This document shows, piece by piece, positions 1 through 6,257 of a stretch of DNA of 31,053 bases. The notes under the pieces were generated by a model. That model had not been told where the DNA came from. It made no database searches and worked only from the letters and a program-made list of their open reading frames with translations. Every line of letters starts with the position of its first letter. Position 1 is the first letter of the stretch. Source of the stretch: Prevotella sp. UBA2739. GTDB lineage: Bacteria > Bacteroidota > Bacteroidia > Bacteroidales > Bacteroidaceae. The translations under genes were made by a program, and so were the position numbers. The stretch covers positions 1-31,053 of the forward strand of contig DEJV01000011.1 of assembly GCA_002353525.1 (NCBI GenBank), given 5' to 3'.

Positions 1-119
1 GAAATGCAAAAGGAAAGCTTGCTTTTCTTTTCATTTCCGAGACGGAGTAACTTATTTAAAGTTACGAAAAGTTGAGTGAAATGCAAAATTATTTGGGCTT
101 TTTGGTAAGGTACGAGTTT
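1..119. other. Non-coding stretch with two short inverted repeats
   Basis: No convincing gene. Positions 1-38 form a near-palindrome centred on gaaagcttgctttt. Positions 47-65 contain gtaactt/aagttac, a 7-bp stem with a 5-nt loop. The word gaaatgcaaaa occurs at 1-11 and again near 79. It may be the end of a gene or repeat lying left of the window; I cannot tell which. Confidence 0.35.
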
Positions 120-254
120 TTTATCGAGGGTACGAAGGTACGGAGGTACGAGGGTACGAGATTAGTCTCGCTCGCTGAGTTTTAGAACTGCTATTGGTGC
201 AGAAAGGGGTATTCTCGCACCCTCGTACCCTCGTACCTTCGCACCCTCGATAAA
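120..254. repeat. Long imperfect inverted repeat built from GTACGAGG-type units
   Basis: The arm at 120-160 and the arm at 214-254 are reverse complements over about 41 nt; over the inner 37 nt I count 33 identities. They are separated by 53 nt. Each arm is a degenerate tandem of a 7-9 nt word (gagggtacgaaggtac). A further partial copy follows at 258-290, just upstream of the nitroreductase promoter. In RNA or single-stranded DNA this would form a long hairpin. Confidence 0.75.
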
Positions 255-332
255 TCAGTACCCTCGTACCTTCGCACCTTCGTACCCTCGTTTTTTTTAT
301 ATAAATAATGACGCTATCTCGAAATAATTATC

Positions 333-340
333 TACCTTTG
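333..340 (+). promoter_or_regulatory. -7 promoter element for the nitroreductase gene
   Basis: TACCTTTG matches the Bacteroidetes TAnnTTTG consensus and ends 30 nt before the chosen ATG. No clear TTG is seen 19-21 nt upstream. The element rules out the longer reading frame starting at 308. Confidence 0.6.
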
Positions 341-370
341 TGGAAGAAAACCAGACTTATAAAGAAAAAT

Positions 371-1000
371 ATGAAGAAAATCATCTCGTTAGCCTTTGCT
401 CTCATCATGATGGGAGGAAGTGCCCTTGCCCAAGAAACCATCCAGTTGCCACAGCCGGATATGAAAATGCTGAAAATGACGGTTGCCAAAGCCATGCAAC
501 AGCGCCGTTCAGGGCGTGAGTATGTGAAAGGAAAATCCATCTCCGACAAACAACTCTCTACCATCCTCTGGGCTGCCGTGGGCATCAACGACCCCAAGAC
601 CGGACGTCTGACCACTCCTACAGCGGTGAACATGCAGGACATTAAGGTGTATGTGTGCAACGAGAAGGGTGTGTGGCTCTATAGTGCCAAGGCTAACAAC
701 CTGACGCAGGTGAGCACCCAGGATCTGCGGCCCAGTCTGACGGCCCGGCAGATGTTCGTGATGGATGCGCCCGTCACGCTGCTGCTGGTGAGCGAGCAGA
801 GCAAAAACCGCCGTCCCAACGAGCGCTACGGTGCCATGGATGCTGGTTATGTGTCGCAGGACATCTATCTGGCCTGTGCTGCCATGGGACTGAAGACGGT
901 GGCCCGCGCCATGATGGATCAGGAGGCGGTGAAGAAAGCACTGAACCTGAAAGAGGGCGACTATCCCATGCTCAACCATCCCATAGGATACGGGAAGTAA
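371..1000 (+). CDS. SagB/ThcOx-type nitroreductase family protein, exported
   Basis: A 209-residue protein with a signal peptide (MKKIISLAFALIMMGGSALAQ) followed by a nitroreductase-fold domain. Seen: AMQQRRSGREY near residue 45, the typical N-terminal flavin-binding RRS.R segment, then LSTILWAAVGIN, and a C-terminal part with GYVSQDIYLACAAMGLKTVARAM. This layout matches the small FMN-dependent SagB-like nitroreductases common in Bacteroidales. They are annotated as oxidoreductases, but the substrate is generally unknown. The frame is open from an ATG at 308, but a TAnnTTTG promoter element at 333-340 lies inside that extension. The ATG at 371 opens directly on the signal peptide, so I use 371. 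It stands alone on the plus strand. The fold call is good; the substrate cannot be inferred. Confidence 0.85.
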   Translation: MKKIISLAFALIMMGGSALAQETIQLPQPDMKMLKMTVAKAMQQRRSGREYVKGKSISDKQLSTILWAAVGINDPKTGRLTTPTAVNMQDIKVYVCNEKGVWLYSAKANNLTQVSTQDLRPSLTARQMFVMDAPVTLLLVSEQSKNRRPNERYGAMDAGYVSQDIYLACAAMGLKTVARAMMDQEAVKKALNLKEGDYPMLNHPIGYGK

Positions 1001-1035
1001 AAGCCCCCCTCCGGCTCCCCCCGAAGGGTGGAGAG
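1001..1035. repeat. C-rich hairpin module (copy 1) directly after a stop codon
   Basis: The module begins at the base after the nitroreductase stop. It contains CCCCCTCCGGCTCCCC followed by GAAGGGTGGAGAG, so CTCCCCCC can pair with the later GGG-GGAG run. A close copy lies at 2021-2053. It may act as a weak terminator-like hairpin but has no U-tract. It is followed at 1044-1079 by a tandem of the word TAATTGA. Confidence 0.6.
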
Positions 1036-1110
1036 TGCTTGTCTAATTGATAATTGATAATTGACAATTGATAATTGAATAGAGTTTCGAATGGGTTGGA
1101 ATCTCATTCA

Positions 1111-1206
1111 GAGCGCCCCGAAGGGGCAACAAGCATTTAGCCCAGGGCAACACCCTGGGTGGCAGGAGAAATGGAAAAACGCCCTGAAAGGGCAAAAGCC
1201 CTAACG
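1111..1206. repeat. REP-like element with three GC-rich hairpins (copy 1)
   Basis: Three modules occur in order: GCGCCCCGAAGGGGC (hairpin), TAGCCCAGGGCAACACCC followed by TGGGT (hairpin), and CGCCCTGAAAGGGC followed by AAAAGCC (hairpin). A second copy with the same central module and similar spacing is at 18594-18730. Elements of this style are scattered in Bacteroidetes genomes and resemble REP sequences mobilised in trans by Y1 transposases; that link is inference. Confidence 0.65.
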
Positions 1207-1214
1207 CCACAAAG

Positions 1215-1287
1215 ATTGAGGATGGAGGATGGAGAATTCAATACACTCCGTCAGGCCATTCTCCATTCTCCATCCTCCATTCTCAAT
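1215..1287. repeat. Inverted repeat of GGATGGAGAAT words abutting the Sel1 gene stop
   Basis: Arms 1215-1237 and 1265-1287 are reverse complements over 23 nt with one mismatch. The loop is 27 nt. The right arm runs into the stop codon of the Sel1 gene, so the hairpin would form directly at its mRNA 3' end. The same words recur near 16515-16560. No U-tract follows, so I call it a repeat and not a terminator. Confidence 0.65.
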
Positions 1288-1928
1288 TAAAATCTAATTC
1301 CGTGTTCCTTGCAGTAGTCGATGGCGGGCTGGTAACACTGGAAGGTGGCCTTGCGAATCCACCATACTCCCTTGCGCTCGTCCTGCGGCACGCCCGTACC
1401 CGTCATCAGGAACCAGCCCGTGGCAAACTGTGCCTGCGCGTCACCGCCATTGGCTGCCAGTTCATACCAGAATACACACTCCCCGAGGTTGCGCTCCACG
1501 CCGTCGCCGTTCCAGTAGGCAGCACCCACATTCTTCTGACTGAGAATGTGTCCCTGGAAGGCAGCCTCACGATACCATAAAAACGCCTTGTGGTGGTCTT
1601 GTTCCACGCCATTGCCCAGATAGTAGGCATTGGCCACGTTCACCTGCGACTGCATGTCGCCCTTGTCGGCAGCCTTCAGATACCACTCGAAGGCCCGTTC
1701 GGGACTATTCTCCACCCCCTTGCCGTGGTGGTAGCACTCGCCCACGTTGAAGCAACCATACACATCGTCGAGTTCAGCCGCGCGCATATACCACTCGAAG
1801 GCCGTCTCGAGGTTCACCTTCACGCCTGTGCCACGCTCGTAGCACACCCCCAGGTTGTTCATGGCCCGGGTGTCGCCCTGATAGGCTCGTTCGCGATAGG
1901 CATCCGCTTGGTTTCGTTCTTTTGGCAT
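1287..1928 (-). CDS. Sel1-like repeat (SLR/TPR) protein
   Basis: A 213-residue protein made almost wholly of about five Sel1-like repeats of 36 residues. Each shows the pattern A-x-x-x-L-G-x-x-Y-x-x-G-x-G-V followed by A-F-x-W-Y-x-x-A-A. Clear examples are NLGVCYERGTGV, NVGECYHHGKGV, NVANAYYLGNGV, NVGAAYWNGDGV and FATGWFLMTGTGV. Sel1 repeats form alpha-solenoids for protein-protein contact; the partner is unknown. No signal peptide is seen, so it is probably cytoplasmic. The frame extends to 1982, but the promoter element at 1949-1956 lies inside that extension. The Met at 1928 is therefore the likely start. It is a single gene with a short leader. Confidence 0.85.
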   Translation of the reverse strand: MPKERNQADAYRERAYQGDTRAMNNLGVCYERGTGVKVNLETAFEWYMRAAELDDVYGCFNVGECYHHGKGVENSPERAFEWYLKAADKGDMQSQVNVANAYYLGNGVEQDHHKAFLWYREAAFQGHILSQKNVGAAYWNGDGVERNLGECVFWYELAANGGDAQAQFATGWFLMTGTGVPQDERKGVWWIRKATFQCYQPAIDYCKEHGIRF

Positions 1929-1948
1929 GGTTTTCGGTTTGGATGCTG

Positions 1949-1956
1949 CAAAGATA
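1949..1956 (-). promoter_or_regulatory. -7 promoter element for the Sel1-repeat gene
   Basis: TATCTTTG on the minus strand matches TAnnTTTG and ends 20 nt before the ATG at 1928. This implies a leader of about 15 nt and decides the start codon. Confidence 0.65.
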
Positions 1957-1990
1957 CACATTTTTATCCGAATTGATGGCAATTTTTATA

Positions 1991-2112
1991 TAACGATAAC
2001 GATAACGTTAACGATAACTGAGCCCCCTCCGGCTCCCCCGATGGGGGAGAGAAGTGGCGCCACTCCGAGTCCGTTAGGCCAGTTAATGTTATCGTTATCG
2101 TTAACGTTATAG
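1991..2112. repeat. MITE-like unit bounded by inverted AACGAT-type repeats
   Basis: Left end 1991-2019 (units of taacga around GTTAAC) and right end 2083-2112 are reverse complements over at least 16 nt. Between them sit the C-rich hairpin module (2021-2053) and gtccgttaggccagtt, which resembles sequences beside the same hexamer repeat at 6641-6655 and 16566-16580. The structure resembles a very small non-autonomous element, but I see no clear target-site duplication. Confidence 0.55.
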
Positions 2113-2117
2113 TACTA

Positions 2118-2161
2118 TTATGCATTATGCATTATAAATTATGCATTATGAATTATGCATT
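2118..2161. repeat. ATTATGCATTATGAATT-type low-complexity repeat
   Basis: Tandem 7-nt words (tatgcat, tatgaat) run up to the terminator of the small gene at 2320-2457. Copies of the same words occur at 3361-3393 and 18833-18871, always between genes. Confidence 0.6.
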
Positions 2162-2168
2162 AAAAAAA

Positions 2169-2202
2169 GGCACCGCCTCATTCGCAGACCAAAGGCGGTG
2201 CC
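2169..2202 (-). terminator. Rho-independent terminator of the 45-residue smORF unit
   Basis: The 9-bp perfect stem GGCACCGCC/GGCGGTGCC has a 16-nt loop and is followed on the minus strand by seven T residues (plus-strand A run 2162-2168). It closes a transcript that would begin near 2550. Confidence 0.8.
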
Positions 2203-2319
2203 CAATGGACATCTAGTATCGTCTATTAGCTTCGTGTTGGTTTTTTTTGAACTATTTATTTACATAATTTCATTTTTTTTTGTTATAATCATTACCGATG
2301 TCCAATAGAGTGATGCGTA

Positions 2320-2457
2320 CTAGCTCACGCCAGTTTGATTCCATGCACACCATCGCTCAGCTCCACCATGTGGATGGCGGTGCTGATAACTTTCTATGCT
2401 TCCACCCTGAAGCGGAATGCATATGTCGGTAGCCGACGGAACATAGAGTCTGCTCAT
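2320..2457 (-). CDS. Small hypothetical protein of 45 residues (Y-x-P N-terminus)
   Basis: I do not recognise a function. The frame reads MSRLYVPSATDICIPLQ at its N-terminus, then a His-rich middle (HRHPHGG) and ends QTGVS. The N-terminus (M, basic residue, then Y-V-x-P) resembles the start of the 65-residue peptide at 3933-4130 and of many short Bacteroidales proteins opening MKKxYxxP. Support for a real gene comes from context: a TAnnTTTG element at 2556-2563, a leader of about 90 nt, and a strong terminator at 2169-2202 on the same strand. The leader also holds a 15-codon frame beginning MMKAAS. It could instead be a small RNA with a chance frame. Confidence 0.5.
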   Translation of the reverse strand: MSRLYVPSATDICIPLQGGSIESYQHRHPHGGAERWCAWNQTGVS

Positions 2458-2555
2458 CTTTTATAGTTTCAATTATACTCTTTCATTCACGTAAAAACTG
2501 CACGATGCCGCTTTCATCATGTTTCTTGCGACATTCTGCCAAATATTTTCGTTTA

Positions 2556-2563
2556 CAAATATA
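2556..2563 (-). promoter_or_regulatory. -7 promoter element of the 45-residue smORF unit
   Basis: TATATTTG on the minus strand matches TAnnTTTG. No TTG lies at ideal spacing (one is 15 nt upstream). With the terminator at 2169-2202 it defines a transcript of about 390 nt. Confidence 0.55.
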
Positions 2564-2695
2564 CAAAGAATCTGAATACAATGTACACATTCTGTCCCGT
2601 TTTTTTTGTTCCGTCTGCCGTTTTAACTATCTTTTAACCTTTAGGGCGTAAAATCTGGCAGCTAGTTATGCAATTCCTTATTTAATCAACACTGT

Positions 2696-2743
2696 CGCTA
2701 ACGGTAACGTTAACAGTCTTGCGACCTTGAGTTTTGTTTCCGC
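2696..2743. repeat. Composite repeat: AACG-type hexamers joined to a 33-nt module
   Basis: Positions 2696-2715 carry the taacgttaac words. Positions 2711-2743 match 18493-18525 at 30 of 33 positions (gcgaccttgagttttg core). The two loci share both the hexamer block and this downstream module, so the unit is a dispersed composite repeat. Confidence 0.6.
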
Positions 2744-2766
2744 AATTCTAGAAGACATATTTACAG

Positions 2767-2854
2767 GTCGCAAAAGACATATTTATGAGTCGTAAAAGGC
2801 ATATTTACGACTTGCAAATAGCATGTTTAGCGCATCGCAAAAGTAACATACTCA
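2767..2854. repeat. 22-bp degenerate tandem array A (four units)
   Basis: Units start at 2767, 2789, 2811 and 2833, each 22 nt. The consensus is roughly gtcgcaaaagacatatttac. A half unit (gaagacatatttacag) precedes the first. No spacers are present, so it is not CRISPR. A plus-strand open frame at 2785-3069 crosses this array and the next but looks non-coding. Confidence 0.7.
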
Positions 2855-3018
2855 AGTTTATACATTATGCTCATCAGCAAGAAAGCCGCATTCGTTTCAT
2901 GCTTTTGGGAATTTATTTTACACTCGTCCATTTAATCTCTGAGCTGAAATGCAGGGTTAGACAACTTTCCTCACGATGTAAAATCATTCCGATTGTCAAT
3001 ATAGCAGAGTGTTTTGGT

Positions 3019-3106
3019 GCTAAAAACACGGTGTTTCTCAGACAAAAACACTTCGTTTCTATCATATAAACACGACGTTTTTATGATGAAAACACAACCA
3101 ATTTGA
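3019..3106. repeat. 22-bp degenerate tandem array B (AAAACACnnnGTTTT units)
   Basis: Units start at 3019, 3041, 3063 and 3085, each exactly 22 nt. The core is an imperfect palindrome: aaaacacggtgttt, aaaacacttcgttt, taaacacgacgttttt; the last unit is decayed. The words differ from array A, but the period is the same. Confidence 0.7.
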
Positions 3107-3211
3107 TAGCTAATAAGCGGTCTTATAGCAAGTTAGGGCTGTTTTTCATTTGCCACAGCCCGATTTGTTGTGATTATTTATCAAAATCGAGCTTCTCATC
3201 AAGTGACAGTT

Positions 3212-3241
3212 AGGTGACAGTTTGTAAACAAACTGTCACCT
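3212..3241. repeat. Perfect 30-bp palindrome centred on GTGACAG words
   Basis: AGGTGACAGTTTGT is followed by AA and then the exact reverse complement, giving 14-bp arms with a 2-nt centre. Extra copies of GTGACAG lie just outside at 3203-3209 and near 3278. It could be a protein-binding site or a cruciform-forming repeat; no gene lies within 500 bp. Confidence 0.7.
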
Positions 3242-3398
3242 CCTAAGCCATTAAGCCTCTGATGGTTACAGAGAAAGTGACAGTTCAGGGCATTTTTCGC
3301 ACAAAAATAAATTTGTTGTAGTTTCGGGAGCTCTCTTCAACAATAAATTTGACAAATTTTTATAATGCATAATTCATAATTCATAATGCATAATAATT

Positions 3399-3492
3399 AC
3401 GACAACGCAGACAACTAAAACAACTCTTTCTGGAAGCGCGCCAGTAGCGACGACGTCGCTTAAGTGTTGTCTTTGTTGTTTGAGTTGTCGTT
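3399..3492. repeat. Phased inverted repeat with ACAAC blocks every 9 nt
   Basis: The left arm (about 3400-3428) and the reverse complement of the right arm (about 3463-3491) share the blocks ACGACAAC, ACAAC and ACAAC at the same 9-nt spacing. The 4-nt spacers between blocks differ. The interior holds two smaller hairpins, ctggaagcgcgccag and agcgacgacgtcgct. Conservation of blocks but not spacers is unusual for a simple hairpin. Confidence 0.6.
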
Positions 3493-3556
3493 TTTAAATA
3501 CAGGAAGAAAACTAATTATTCTAATGTGAATAATTTTGACCGCAAATTCTTATTTC

Positions 3557-3644
3557 CGTTAAGTTACAACCGTTCGATCTACCAGTTACAACGTACCTAA
3601 CTACCAGTTGCAACGTACCTAACTACCAGTTATGTTGGTTCAAT
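3557..3644. repeat. 22-bp tandem array C (CTACCAGTTACAACGTACCT units)
   Basis: Units start at 3557, 3579, 3601 and 3623, each 22 nt. The two middle units are nearly identical, differing at one base; the outer units are diverged. The array is followed at 3660-3687 by AACG-type hexamer repeats. Confidence 0.7.
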
Positions 3645-3704
3645 TTGATCCGCCAGCCAGTTATCGTTATCGTTAACTTTAGCGTTAAAAATAATCCTTT
3701 TTTC

Positions 3705-3842
3705 CATTTGCTAACAAATTACACTTCAATTTGTTAGCAAATTACACCTCAATTTGTTAACAAATCGCATACCAATTTCTTAAGAAATCGCACCTTAATT
3801 TGTTAACAAATCGCATCTTAATTTCTTAACAAATTGCATTTC
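3705..3842. repeat. 23-bp tandem array D with palindromic cores (six units)
   Basis: Units start at 3705, 3728, 3751, 3774, 3797 and 3820, each 23 nt. Most carry a palindromic core such as AATTTGTTAACAAAT. Unit 4 has TTTCTTAAGAAA, in which both arms changed together and the palindrome is kept. The cores of units 1 and 2 are reverse complements of each other. The array lies just downstream of the terminator of the BspA unit. Confidence 0.75.
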
Positions 3843-3875
3843 CGTTGTTTTTCACTGCCATTTTGCCATAAAAAA

Positions 3876-3909
3876 GGCGACCTCAAGAGCTCGCACTCTC
3901 GAGGTCGCC
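3876..3909 (-). terminator. Rho-independent terminator of the BspA/65-residue peptide unit
   Basis: The stem GGCGACCTC/GAGGTCGCC has a 16-nt loop. On the minus strand it is followed by a run of T residues (plus-strand A run 3870-3875). It lies 23 nt after the stop of the 65-residue gene. Confidence 0.85.
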
Positions 3910-3932
3910 ACCTTCTATAGCGTTATGAATGA

Positions 3933-4130
3933 TTAATCCTCATAATCGTCGTCCCAGAAAGATTTCTTGGCACCAGCACCGACATCTTCACCATCGCCGA
4001 TGTCTGATCCTGGAGTAACTCCTGTTCCATCGGTCAGCGTTGTTTCCATTTTCAGCGACTGCTCAACGACCATCAGTTCAGATGCGAAAGGTATGTTCAA
4101 TACCTCTGGCTTGATATAATTCTTTTTCAT
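3933..4130 (-). CDS. Small acidic peptide of 65 residues (MKKxYxKPE family-like)
   Basis: The function is unknown. The N-terminus MKKNYIKPEVLNIPF matches a style of short Bacteroidales protein that opens MKKxYxxP and ends in an acidic tail after an AK..(F/I)W motif. Here the tail is GAGAKKSFWDDDYED. I know this pattern from annotated hypothetical proteins but cannot name a Pfam family. No signal peptide is visible. The start at 4130 is set by a strong Shine-Dalgarno (GAGGAGG) about 9 nt upstream; a TTG at 4136 is too close to it. It is 21 nt downstream of the BspA gene and shares its terminator. It could be a peptide precursor, a chaperone-like partner or a regulatory peptide. Confidence 0.75.
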   Translation of the reverse strand: MKKNYIKPEVLNIPFASELMVVEQSLKMETTLTDGTGVTPGSDIGDGEDVGAGAKKSFWDDDYED

Positions 4131-4151
4131 AATCAATGTCCTCCTCTCTAT

Positions 4152-6257
4152 TTATTTTTTCAATACTTTCTTACCATTCATGATGTAGAGGCCTGCGGGC
4201 AGTTCTTCCTGCTTCACCTCAATTCTGCGTCCGTTCAGGTCGTAGATAGCCTCTATTTCCAGACGTGGCTCTGTCTCTATGCCATTGATAGCTGTGGTAC
4301 TGCTAAACTCGTCTTCATCGAAGAAACCTAGCTTACTGTTCTGACCACCAGTGCTTGAAGAGCCATGCAACATAATTCTCCACCAGCACTTACAAGGATT
4401 AGCATAAGCGTGGCCATCCACCAACTTCCTGAAGGTATACTTGTAAGAGTTGCCATTCTTCGTCGCACTGAAAACGAAGTCCCACTGCTTTAGAGGATCC
4501 TCCTTCATATACTTACCCATCATGATAACAATTGCAGGGTCGTTAGACGATGGCTGGTTCAGGCGGTGCTCATCGCTCATGTCTTTCATGAAGTTTCTGT
4601 CAGCCTGATCGTCAGCGCCGAACATCGTGAATGTGACATCCTCATTTCCTGGTTTGATCATCAGAGGAACACCGCAAGGAATCTCAGAGAGGCGTGTGAA
4701 TGTCAACTGATAGGTGGCCTCGTCAGTATCTTTATGCTTTGCTCCGGTCATTTTGGCAATATGAGTGCCCTCACCAAAGATAGCTTCAATCTCAGCCTGC
4801 GTTGTGGCAATCTTGTCAGAAGTATAAGATATGCGCTTCGGGAAGATAACTGTTGCCCACATGCCAGCCTTGAAGGTTATCGTTTCCTCAGGGATAGGGA
4901 GAATTTGGTTGCCGTAGTTATTTTTCGGCTTATCTAATTGCCCCCAAACAGCATGGTTCTTATACTCATTCAATTGTTTAGCAGAAACCCAGAATGTAGC
5001 ATTGTTTACATGGCTACCGCAGTTAGTGTGGTTAGCATCAAAGGTTGCTGACTCATCATCCCAGCCCTGTAAATCAGCGGGTTCTCCAAGTACATAGACA
5101 TTGGTCAGACTCTCGCAACCATGGAAGCAAGCACCATCAATATATGTGACAGAAGCTGGAATAGTCAATGTCTGAATTCCTGTGCAACTACAGAGGAAGT
5201 GCGGGCCAATATACGTCAATGTGTTAGGCAAACGAACATAGCTCAATGCATCCATATACTGGAAAGGCGATCCATAACTTTTGCCCTCGATACGTGTAAT
5301 GCCATCTGCAAGATAAACATTTTGCAGTCTGCGGCAGAACCAGAAAGTAAAGTCCTCTATAGTTCTGATTTTTGTCTTACCGAAATTCTCCGTGTCATTG
5401 GTATTAGGACATTCCAGAAGCTCCACCTCTGTCAGATTCATGCAGCACTCAAATGTACCCTGTCCAAGATAACTAACAGTCCAGGGTATTTTAATTTGAG
5501 TCAGTGCATCACAACTCATGAAAGCATAGTCACCAATCGACTCGATTTTACTGTCATTCGTAAAAGTAATTGTAGCAAGATATTCATTCCTATGGCTGTT
5601 AATGTTGTTGTGAACGGCAAACTTACCAGACTGCGTCGGTTGCGTCCCTTCACTGGCATAATTGTTATTACAATAATCCAGATCATTCTGAGCTGACTTG
5701 GCGTAACACATACCCCACTTCTGGATTGCTGTCACATCATGCGAATTGCCATCAGGGTCTGTAACACTTGCAGGGATATTAACTGAAGTTCTGTCAGAGT
5801 ATTTTATTGTATGTTTACGTTCATAGAAATATAAAGTACTTGGCTGTACTCCACCGACAGCAACATTTGTTCCGTATTGATGATAATCCAATCGTCCTAA
5901 ACATTTGTAGTCGGCAGTAGTGCCGGCACCGTCACCATCACTGTCAACTTGGTTGGTAGAAGTGCGACCAGTAATAGTGGTTAAAGTAGTTGTTGTGTTA
6001 GGGATTCGTCCATTGGTATATGCTACCGTATCTGTCACTTGTTTGGTCTTATCCAAATATAGTCTCACTGCGACACCACCATTAGGCGCAGCCTCTGTAG
6101 AACTACCTGTTCTATTGTACCTTGTTGAAAATTCGAGACCAAGTTCAGTGTCATACCACGTAGTTTTCTGCGTATCAACCCATACCTTTTCGGCCGACAC
6201 ATTGCTCACTCCTACCACTAGTAGGGCAAGCATCATAAAGAGTTTAGTTTTTTTCAT
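4152..6257 (-). CDS. BspA-like leucine-rich-repeat (LRR_5) surface protein
   Basis: A 701-residue exported protein. Residues 1-22 are a signal peptide (MKKTKLFMMLALLVVGVSNV...). Residues about 225-390 carry TpLRR/BspA-type repeats, for example SKIESIGDYAFMSCDALTQI, then VSYLGQGTFECCMNL and NTLTYIGPHFLCSCTGIQTL. BspA-family proteins are surface or secreted and often bind host or cell surfaces. The last 40 residues (AIYDLNGRRI, ELPAGLYIMNGKKVLKK) form the Prevotella-style C-terminal domain resembling a type IX secretion sorting signal. Residues 85-125 hold a Thr-rich, Asp-rich segment. It is the first gene of a two-gene unit with the 65-residue peptide and has a leader of about 280 nt. Confidence 0.88.
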   Translation of the reverse strand: MKKTKLFMMLALLVVGVSNVSAEKVWVDTQKTTWYDTELGLEFSTRYNRTGSSTEAAPNGGVAVRLYLDKTKQVTDTVAYTNGRIPNTTTTLTTITGRTSTNQVDSDGDGAGTTADYKCLGRLDYHQYGTNVAVGGVQPSTLYFYERKHTIKYSDRTSVNIPASVTDPDGNSHDVTAIQKWGMCYAKSAQNDLDYCNNNYASEGTQPTQSGKFAVHNNINSHRNEYLATITFTNDSKIESIGDYAFMSCDALTQIKIPWTVSYLGQGTFECCMNLTEVELLECPNTNDTENFGKTKIRTIEDFTFWFCRRLQNVYLADGITRIEGKSYGSPFQYMDALSYVRLPNTLTYIGPHFLCSCTGIQTLTIPASVTYIDGACFHGCESLTNVYVLGEPADLQGWDDESATFDANHTNCGSHVNNATFWVSAKQLNEYKNHAVWGQLDKPKNNYGNQILPIPEETITFKAGMWATVIFPKRISYTSDKIATTQAEIEAIFGEGTHIAKMTGAKHKDTDEATYQLTFTRLSEIPCGVPLMIKPGNEDVTFTMFGADDQADRNFMKDMSDEHRLNQPSSNDPAIVIMMGKYMKEDPLKQWDFVFSATKNGNSYKYTFRKLVDGHAYANPCKCWWRIMLHGSSSTGGQNSKLGFFDEDEFSSTTAINGIETEPRLEIEAIYDLNGRRIEVKQEELPAGLYIMNGKKVLKK

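Noticed and set aside
308..370. Longer start for the nitroreductase
   Set aside because: The promoter element at 333-340 is inside it and the signal peptide starts at 371.
1929..1982. Longer start for the Sel1-repeat gene
   Set aside because: The -7 element at 1949-1956 lies inside this extension.
2785..3069. 94-codon plus-strand open frame
   Set aside because: It spans tandem arrays A and B, has no Shine-Dalgarno, domain or promoter, and its residues simply follow the repeats.
2767..3842. CRISPR arrays or plasmid-type iterons of a replication origin
   Set aside because: No spacers separate the units, and there is no rep, dnaA or parA gene nearby. Iteron function cannot be excluded but has no support beyond spacing.
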